In this document: positions 58,373-64,000 of the stretch, piece after piece
How positions within the stretch are numbered: the stretch's first letter is position 1
Layout of the letters: each line of letters begins with the position of its first letter
Source of the DNA: Candidatus Contubernalis alkalaceticus
GTDB taxonomy: Bacteria; Bacillota; Dethiobacteria; SKNC01
Direction: 5' to 3'
DNA: 64,000 bases
NCBI RefSeq assembly: GCF_022558445.1
Contig: NZ_CP054699.1
Span: 1,010,001 to 1,074,000 of the forward strand
Made by a program: the position numbers and the translations under genes
Notes under the pieces: model-generated
Told to the model about the DNA's origin: nothing
What the model saw: the letters and a program-made list of their open reading frames with translations, nothing else
The model's database searches: none

Positions 58373-59410
58373 TTGAAAGATGAAATGAGTTATAAAAAAG
58401 CAGGAGTAGATATCGATGCTGCCAATCTGGCGGTGGAAAAAATAAAGGGTTTGGTAAATAAGACCTTTCGGGATGAAGTTCTTACGGACATCGGTGGTTT
58501 TGGAGGATTATTTGCCCTGAATGTGGAAAAATATAAAGAACCGGTGCTGGTATCCGGCACAGACGGGGTGGGAACCAAATTAAAAATTGCTTTTTTGATG
58601 GATTCACACCAGACTGTGGGAATTGATTTGGTGGCCATGTGCGTAAATGATATAGCTGTCTTAGGGGCTGAGCCCCTGTTTTTTCTTGACTACCTGGCAG
58701 TAGGTAAGCTAAAGCCGGAAAAAGTATCCCATATTGTAGAGGGAATTGCCAATGGCTGCCGTCAGGCAGGCTGTGCCTTGATAGGCGGGGAAACCGCAGA
58801 GATGCCGGGTTTTTATGCTCCGGGAGAATATGATCTGGCTGGTTTTGCCGTAGGGGTAGTAGATAAAGGAAAAATTATTAATGGCAGCAGTATTAGTGTC
58901 GGGGACAAAATTATCGGTGTTGCCTCATCAGGGGTGCACAGCAATGGCTACTCCCTGGTAAGAAAGGTGCTGATAGAGGGAAAAGAAAGCCGTTTACAAG
59001 ATTTCAACCCTTCTTTGGGATGCACTCTGGGGGAAGAGCTTTTAAAGCCCACCATAATATACACCGGATTAGTCCTGGAACTCTTGAAAAAGCATACCAT
59101 TAATGGAATGATTCACGTTACTGGGGGAGGTTTTTATGAAAACATACCCCGGGTACTGCCCCCGGGAACCGGAGCGGAAATCCGCAGCCAGTGGAGTATC
59201 CCCCCTATATTTTCCCTGATTCGAGAAGAAGGGGATATCAGTTATCGGGAAATGTTTAGGACCTTTAATATGGGAATCGGTTTTATTTTGGTTGTGCCTT
59301 CAGGAGACGAGCAGGACATCCTACAGGTGATTTCCCGGTGTGGTCATAAGGGATGGACACTGGGTGAGGTAGTCTCCGGGGAAGGTGTGGAGATATTTAA
59401 CTATAAATAA
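58373..59410 (+). CDS. purM: Phosphoribosylformylglycinamidine cyclo-ligase
   Basis: 345 residues. SYKKAGVDIDAAN starts the mature family sequence, VSGTDGVGTKLKIAF and GGETAEMPGFY are the ATP-site blocks. I take TTG 58373, eight bases after AAAAAGG; GTG 58364 and ATG 58367 lie too close to that site and overlap the purF stop, and ATG 58385 remains possible. It closes the imidazole ring to give AIR. purN, which normally follows, is absent. Confidence 0.94.
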   Translation: MKDEMSYKKAGVDIDAANLAVEKIKGLVNKTFRDEVLTDIGGFGGLFALNVEKYKEPVLVSGTDGVGTKLKIAFLMDSHQTVGIDLVAMCVNDIAVLGAEPLFFLDYLAVGKLKPEKVSHIVEGIANGCRQAGCALIGGETAEMPGFYAPGEYDLAGFAVGVVDKGKIINGSSISVGDKIIGVASSGVHSNGYSLVRKVLIEGKESRLQDFNPSLGCTLGEELLKPTIIYTGLVLELLKKHTINGMIHVTGGGFYENIPRVLPPGTGAEIRSQWSIPPIFSLIREEGDISYREMFRTFNMGIGFILVVPSGDEQDILQVISRCGHKGWTLGEVVSGEGVEIFNYK

Positions 59411-59462
59411 GTCTGCATTCTAATTTGAAGCAGCAATTTTCATTAAAAGGAAGGTGGTAATA

Positions 59463-61007
59463 ATGAGTACTAAATATGCATTATTAAGCGTTTCTGACAA
59501 GTCAGGGGTGGTGGATTTTGCCCGGTCTCTAACAGAACTGGGTTTCGAGATTCTTTCCACCGGAGGGACCAAGAAATCTCTGGCAGATGCAGGAGTGCCG
59601 GTGAAATCCGTTTCTGAGGTTACCGGTTTTCCGGAAATTTTGGAGGGAAGGCTGAAAACCCTTCATCCTAAAATTCACGGAGGAATATTGGGCAAGAGGG
59701 GGGAAGAACTCCATCAAAAACAGATGGCGGAACATGATATTTCCCCCATTGACCTGGTAGTGGTTAACCTGTATCCCTTCGCTCAGACTATAGCGAAAGA
59801 AGGGGTTACCTTAGAGGATGCCATCGAGAACATTGATATCGGCGGGCCTACCATGGTGCGCTCTGCTGCCAAAAATTATAAGGATGTGGCCGTGGTGGTC
59901 AATCCTGACCGGTACCAAGAAATCATTGACGAGATAAAGGAAAAAGGCTCTCTCAGCCAGGAGACCCGTTTTCAACTGGCAGTAGAGGCCTTTACCCACA
60001 CCGCAGAATATGATGCCTTAATCAGCAGTTATCTTTCGGGGCTTCTTCCCGGGGAAGCTAAGTTCCGTAATACTCTGCTTTTAAATTACAAAAAGGTGCA
60101 GGACCTTCGATATGGGGAAAATCCTCAACAGCAGGCGGTTTTCTATCGGGAGGTCAACCCTGTTCCTTCATCCATTGCCTTTGCCCAACAGTTTCAAGGG
60201 AAAGAGCTTTCTTTTAATAATATAAATGATACTAACGCTGCCTGGGAGTTAGTTCAGGAATATCAAGAACCTACTATTGTAGCAGTTAAGCATGCTAACC
60301 CCTGTGGTGTAGGGACAGGGGCAGAACTCTATGATGCTTACATCAGAGCGTATGATTCTGACCCGGTTTCAATATTCGGGGGCATTATCGCTGCCAACAC
60401 CCGGGTAGATAAAAAAACTGCAGAAGAAATATTGAAAATATTTATAGAAGTAATCATTGCCCCGGAATATGACCCGGAAGCCCTGGAAGCATTGAAAGCT
60501 AAAAAAGATATCCGGGTCCTGCAGGCCAAACTATCTCATGAAGAACGAGAGAAGAGCGATTTCAAGAAGGTGTCCGGTGGGCTTTTGGTTCAGGAGTTAG
60601 ATACCGTACTTCTGGATCCTGCGGATTGGCAGGTAGTGACCAAAAGGAAGCCTACGGACAGTGAACTGGCGGATCTGGTTTTTGGAATGAAGGTGGTAAA
60701 GCATGTAAAATCCAATGCCATCGTTCTAGCTAAAAATCTACAGACTATTGGAGTGGGTGCAGGACAGATGAACCGTGTAGGGGCGGCCCGTATTGCCATT
60801 GAACAGGCCGGAGAAAAAGCTAAGGGCAGTGCTTTAGCTTCAGATGCATTCTTCCCCTTCCCGGATACTGTAGAAGAAGCTGCCAAAGCCGGGGTTACGG
60901 CATTGATTCAGCCGGGGGGTTCTTTGAAAGACAAGGATGCTATTGAGACGGCAGATTCTTTTGGAATGACTATGCTCTTTACGGGCAGAAGGTATTTTAA
61001 ACACTAA
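59463..61007 (+). CDS. purH: Bifunctional AICAR formyltransferase/IMP cyclohydrolase
   Basis: 514 residues. The cyclohydrolase domain has LLSVSDKSGVVDFAR and STGGTKKSLADAG; the formyltransferase domain has VKHANPCGVGTG with the catalytic Lys and His, and GAGQMNRVGAARIA. ATG 59463 follows AAGGAAGG; the upstream GTG at 59454 overlaps it. It performs the last two steps to IMP using 10-formyl-THF, which ties it to formate metabolism. Confidence 0.96.
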   Translation: MSTKYALLSVSDKSGVVDFARSLTELGFEILSTGGTKKSLADAGVPVKSVSEVTGFPEILEGRLKTLHPKIHGGILGKRGEELHQKQMAEHDISPIDLVVVNLYPFAQTIAKEGVTLEDAIENIDIGGPTMVRSAAKNYKDVAVVVNPDRYQEIIDEIKEKGSLSQETRFQLAVEAFTHTAEYDALISSYLSGLLPGEAKFRNTLLLNYKKVQDLRYGENPQQQAVFYREVNPVPSSIAFAQQFQGKELSFNNINDTNAAWELVQEYQEPTIVAVKHANPCGVGTGAELYDAYIRAYDSDPVSIFGGIIAANTRVDKKTAEEILKIFIEVIIAPEYDPEALEALKAKKDIRVLQAKLSHEEREKSDFKKVSGGLLVQELDTVLLDPADWQVVTKRKPTDSELADLVFGMKVVKHVKSNAIVLAKNLQTIGVGAGQMNRVGAARIAIEQAGEKAKGSALASDAFFPFPDTVEEAAKAGVTALIQPGGSLKDKDAIETADSFGMTMLFTGRRYFKH

Positions 61008-61022
61008 GGAGGTGTTTATCTT

Positions 61023-62300
61023 TTGCGCATTTTAGTGGTTGGAGGCGGCGGGAGAGAGCACACCCTGGTTTGGAAATTAAAACAGAGTCCTTTGGTAGAA
61101 AAAATCTATTGTGCTCCCGGCAATGCCGGTATTTCTGAGTATGCTCAGTGTGTCCCTATTTCAGTAGAGGATCTGCGGGGATTGGTGGAGTTTGCAGAAG
61201 AACAGAAAATAGATCTTACCATAGTTGGGCCTGAGGCCCCTCTGGCGGAAGGTATAGTTGACCTTTTCCAGGGAAGGGGTTTGAAGATATTTGGCCCCAA
61301 CAAACAGGCAGCAAAGCTTGAAGGAAGCAAGGTTTTTGCTAAGGAATTAATGGTAAAATACAATATACCTACGGCAGAGTACAAGACCTTCACCAACCCT
61401 GAAGAAGCAGAACAATACATAAAAAAAGTAGGAACACCCATCGTGATAAAGGCGGAGGGCCTGGCTGCCGGTAAGGGAGTAATCGTCTGCGAAGAAGAGG
61501 AAGAAGCTCTTCTGGCCATGAAGAAAATCATGATAGACCGTGCCTTTGGAGATGCCGGTAACCGCTTGATTGTGGAGGAATGCCTGCGGGGAGAAGAAGC
61601 TTCCATTTTGGCCTTTACGGATGGAGAAAGTATACTGCCCATGGTTTCATCCCAGGACCACAAACCCGTTTATGACGGTGATAGGGGCCCTAATACCGGA
61701 GGCATGGGGGCTTATGCCCCGGCTCCATTGGTTACACCGGAAATTGCCAAGTATGTTGAAGAGGAGATATTGCTTCCTGCGGTAAAAGGGTTAAAGTCTG
61801 ATGGACATTCTTATTCCGGAATAATTTATGCCGGACTCATGTTTACAGAAAAAGGACCGAAAGTATTGGAATTTAACTGCCGATTTGGTGACCCTGAGGC
61901 CCAGGTAGTCATTCCTCTTTTAAAATCAGACCTGGTTCCCATATTACAGGCAGTGGTGGAAGGTAAGCTTTCCCAGGTTAAAGCTGAGTGGCATGAAGGT
62001 TATGCCGTTTGTGTGGTGATGGCTTCCGGTGGTTATCCCGATTCCTACCAAAAAGGAATGGTCATTGAGGGACTGGAGGAACAAAAAGCAAACCATAACC
62101 TGATGGTTTTCCATGCCGGTACCGATATCCAAAAAGAAAAAGTGGTCACCAGCGGTGGCCGAGTGCTGGGGGTTACCGGTTGGGCCCAAACTCTGCCCCA
62201 AACCTTAAAGAATGTCTATGAAGCCGTGGAATCCATAAGGTTTGAAGGTGCACACTACCGTAAAGATATCGGGCAGAAAGCGCTTAAGCTTTTGAAATAA
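61023..62300 (+). CDS. purD: Phosphoribosylamine-glycine ligase
   Basis: 425 residues, ATP-grasp. ILVVGGGGREHTLVWKL at the start, KAEGLAAGKGVIVC, and DRGPNTGGMGAYAPAP are the family signatures. It joins glycine to phosphoribosylamine. TTG start behind AAGGAGGTG. Last gene of the purine operon, with a terminator at 62323. Confidence 0.96.
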   Translation: MRILVVGGGGREHTLVWKLKQSPLVEKIYCAPGNAGISEYAQCVPISVEDLRGLVEFAEEQKIDLTIVGPEAPLAEGIVDLFQGRGLKIFGPNKQAAKLEGSKVFAKELMVKYNIPTAEYKTFTNPEEAEQYIKKVGTPIVIKAEGLAAGKGVIVCEEEEEALLAMKKIMIDRAFGDAGNRLIVEECLRGEEASILAFTDGESILPMVSSQDHKPVYDGDRGPNTGGMGAYAPAPLVTPEIAKYVEEEILLPAVKGLKSDGHSYSGIIYAGLMFTEKGPKVLEFNCRFGDPEAQVVIPLLKSDLVPILQAVVEGKLSQVKAEWHEGYAVCVVMASGGYPDSYQKGMVIEGLEEQKANHNLMVFHAGTDIQKEKVVTSGGRVLGVTGWAQTLPQTLKNVYEAVESIRFEGAHYRKDIGQKALKLLK

Positions 62301-62322
62301 TAAGAAAGTTATGAGAAGTTTC

Positions 62323-62368
62323 AAACCCTATTGAGGACACATCTAAAAAGTCCAAAATAGGGTTTTTA
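62323..62368 (+). terminator. Terminator of the purine operon
   Basis: AAACCCTATT pairs with AATAGGGTTT, with inner GGAC/GTCC, followed by TTTTATTT. Confidence 0.85.
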
Positions 62369-62375
62369 TTTAAAC

Positions 62376-62524
62376 CTGTCAAGGGGGCTGTCGGGCTGGG
62401 CCGTGTCAAGACGTGTCAAGACTGTCAAGGGGACTGTTCATCCGACAACCCATATAATACCAATGACAGCAATGTTTTTAAATGTACTGCCGGAAGAACA
62501 GCTCCTTTGATAGCCTTGACAGGG
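62376..62524. repeat. Composite REP-like region
   Basis: Two outer CTGTCAAGG/CCTTGACAG arms enclose further GTGTCAAGAC units and an inner TGTCAAGGGGACTGTTC paired with GAACAGCTCC. It looks like two or more palindromes nested in each other. A short frame with a good ribosome site (62546-62578, ten residues) follows and is likely a remnant. Confidence 0.6.
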
Positions 62525-62661
62525 CTTATGAATTGGAGGACAATAATGGCTAGAAAAGCATTTAATGCGTTAAAGTAAAAAATTATAAACAAGCAGGATT
62601 TCCAGCATGTCTAAAGAATATTACCTAAGAAATTAAAATATGCCGAATAGGTAATCCGGGG

Positions 62662-62973
62662 GTGATTCACATAATTGACTCTAATCTAAAAGATAAATAC
62701 ATGGACCAGCTGTTTACGGCCATTCTTTCCCTGGAAAATATTGAAGAGTGTTATAAGTTTTTCGAAGATCTTTGTACTATTAATGAATTAAAATCTCTGG
62801 TTCAAAGGTTGGAGGTTGCAAAAATGCTGCAGGATGGTTACACTTATCATCAGATTGAAAAAGAGACCGGTGCCAGCACGGCTACTATCAGCCGGGTTAA
62901 ACGATATCTGTTTTACGGCAGTGGTGGGTATGCAATAGCTCTGCAGCGCTTGAAAGAAGAAGAGGGTTCCTAA
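62662..62973 (+). CDS. YerC/YecD family TrpR-related DNA-binding protein
   Basis: 103 residues. ECYKFFEDLCTINELKSLVQRLEVA and TGASTATISRVKRYLFYG are the helix-turn-helix blocks of this TrpR-like family, seen in Bacillus YerC. Its target is unknown. The start is uncertain: GTG 62662 overlaps the only ribosome site (GGGGGTGA), and family alignment suggests translation may begin about four codons later, where only ATA or ATT exist. In Bacillus relatives the gene lies near pcrA, as here. Confidence 0.85.
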   Translation: MIHIIDSNLKDKYMDQLFTAILSLENIEECYKFFEDLCTINELKSLVQRLEVAKMLQDGYTYHQIEKETGASTATISRVKRYLFYGSGGYAIALQRLKEEEGS

Positions 62974-63014
62974 ACTAAAAAGTAGGGAGCTTAAATAATT
63001 GAAGCTTTTTTAGT

Positions 63015-63072
63015 GTGTTCAGAGGAGAATTTCTGGGGTTGTAGGGTGCCGGGTATCTCTGAACACTTTTTT
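63015..63072 (+). terminator. Terminator with long loop after the YerC-like gene
   Basis: GTGTTCAGAG and CTCTGAACAC pair perfectly around 32 bases and are followed by TTTTTT. The long loop is unusual; the stretch could also be a short RNA. Confidence 0.8.
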
Positions 63073-63185
63073 CAATTTCCCAGGTTTTTATATCCAGGGT
63101 TTGGTTTGTCTTTTATATTATTAATGCAAATAGAAATGAAAGAACACATCAATTGTTTTTTTAAACCGTTTAAAGGGGTACTATT

Positions 63186-64000
63186 ATGAATTATGACTCA
63201 CCTGTAGAGGATTTATTTGAAGGTTTAAATGAAAAGCAGATGGAGGCTGTAACTACTACAGAGGGCCCCTTGCTAATTTTAGCCGGGGCGGGTAGTGGAA
63301 AGACCAGGGTCTTAACCTGTCGGGTCGCTTATCTTTTAAGGACTGGAAAGTGCAGGCCCGGCCAGATTATGGCTTTGACCTTTACCAACAAAGCAGCGGA
63401 GGAGATGAAAGATAGAATTTGCCGAATATTACAGGCTGATTTGAGGCTTTGGGTTTCTACCTTCCATGCATCTTCAGCCCGAATTCTCAGGGGAGCTATC
63501 AGTCATTTGGGATATGAGAGCAGCTTTGTTATTTTTGACACTCAGGACCAGCTGAACATAATAAAAGAGTGTTTGAAAGAGCTTGATCTTGATTTCAAGC
63601 AGTATATTCCCCGAAAAATTTTAGGAATCATCAGTAAAGCCAAGAATGACCTGGTGGATGAAGATCAGTATGAGCAGCAGTCAAGCGATTATTTCTCCCG
63701 GAAAGTCAGTGAGATTTATCAATTGTATCAAAAAAAGCTGAAGAGCAGCAACTGTCTTGATTTTGATGACCTGCTTTTTTTGACGGTACGTCTTTTCAGG
63801 GAAAGGCCGGAGATTTTAAGGGCTTACCAGGAACAGTATAAGTTTATTCTGGTGGATGAATACCAGGATACCAATATGGTTCAGTACCTGTTGGTAAAGA
63901 TGCTGTCCCAAAAACATAGGAACCTCTGTGTGGTGGGAGATGATGACCAGTCAATTTACCAGTTTCGTGGAGCAGATATTAGAAATATCCTGGAATTTGA
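63186..64000 (+). CDS. pcrA: UvrD/PcrA-type DNA helicase, N-terminal part
   Basis: The gene runs off the window; 271 residues are visible. Q-motif LNEKQMEAVTTTEGPLL, Walker A ILAGAGSGKTRVL, motif Ia LTFTNKAAEEMKDR, motif Ib WVSTFHASSARILR, Walker B FILVDEYQDTN and motif III GDDDQSIYQFRGA are all intact, so this is an active superfamily 1A helicase. It unwinds DNA 3' to 5' in repair and plasmid replication. The ATG 63186 follows AAAGGGG. PcrA rather than Rep or UvrD is by Firmicute convention. Confidence 0.93.
   Translation, partial: MNYDSPVEDLFEGLNEKQMEAVTTTEGPLLILAGAGSGKTRVLTCRVAYLLRTGKCRPGQIMALTFTNKAAEEMKDRICRILQADLRLWVSTFHASSARILRGAISHLGYESSFVIFDTQDQLNIIKECLKELDLDFKQYIPRKILGIISKAKNDLVDEDQYEQQSSDYFSRKVSEIYQLYQKKLKSSNCLDFDDLLFLTVRLFRERPEILRAYQEQYKFILVDEYQDTNMVQYLLVKMLSQKHRNLCVVGDDDQSIYQFRGADIRNILEF

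Overview
The window reads as a chromosomal segment of an anaerobic Firmicute of the Clostridia (Peptococcaceae or Syntrophomonadales type is my inference). The reasons are Gram-positive signals throughout (strong AGGAGG sites, many GTG/TTG starts, a T-box leader, a CIRCE element, CadC/CadA, the YfmF/YfmH pair) together with strictly anaerobic metabolism: two selenocysteine formate dehydrogenases, a four-subunit pyruvate:ferredoxin oxidoreductase and a reductive-dehalogenase-like protein. Genes are mostly on the + strand in long operons. I see no rRNA, tRNA, CRISPR array, prophage or intact transposase.

Layout. 1-4215: M16 peptidase pair (yfmF end, yfmH), cysK, proS. 4216-5846: a lone RdhA-like corrinoid/Fe-S protein without a Tat signal. 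5866-6950 (minus): a cation diffusion facilitator behind a structured leader that resembles a NiCo riboswitch. 7277-12469: a NADH-linked formate dehydrogenase operon (NuoE-like, a 61-residue Cys-rich protein, NuoF-like, and a selenocysteine FdhA read through UGA at 10838). 12978-16428: fdhD, then a cadmium/zinc efflux pair cadC-cadA with an operator. 17064-32309: an arginine operon (T-box, argC-J-B-D, carB, gatC-A-B, argF-G-H). 32702-37540: fdhE and a second, Tat-signal-bearing selenocysteine formate dehydrogenase (fdnG-fdnH) carrying a one-base frameshift. 37843-42084: molybdenum-cofactor genes (two small ORFs, moeA, a MoeA/binding-protein fusion, mogA). 42410-44659: groES-groEL under CIRCE. 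44712-46070 (minus): TrpB2. 46279-49374: porGDAB. 49514-53250: PfkB kinase, formyltransferase-like protein, HAD protein, LysE-type exporter. 53405-62300: guaA and purE-B-F-M-H-D. 62662-64000: a YerC/TrpR-like regulator and the start of a PcrA/UvrD helicase.

How it fits together. Formate is the common thread: one cytoplasmic NAD-linked and one probably exported formate dehydrogenase, both selenoproteins, with their maturation factors (FdhD, FdhE) and molybdopterin insertion genes nearby. PorGDAB links pyruvate to ferredoxin. This suits an acetogen, syntroph or formate-cycling fermenter. The most unusual signal is the gatCAB set inside the arginine operon. Its GatA has lost the catalytic lysine and the nucleophilic serine of the amidase triad, and carB next to it has no carA in the cluster, so two glutamine-amidotransferase systems here lack a recognisable glutaminase.

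Intergenic DNA is littered with short palindromes: a three-hairpin element of about 110 bp (two full copies, one half copy), a REP-like family built on GGGGACGGTTCTT and TTGACA arms (at least seven places), and one perfect 31-bp inverted repeat at 39448-39536.
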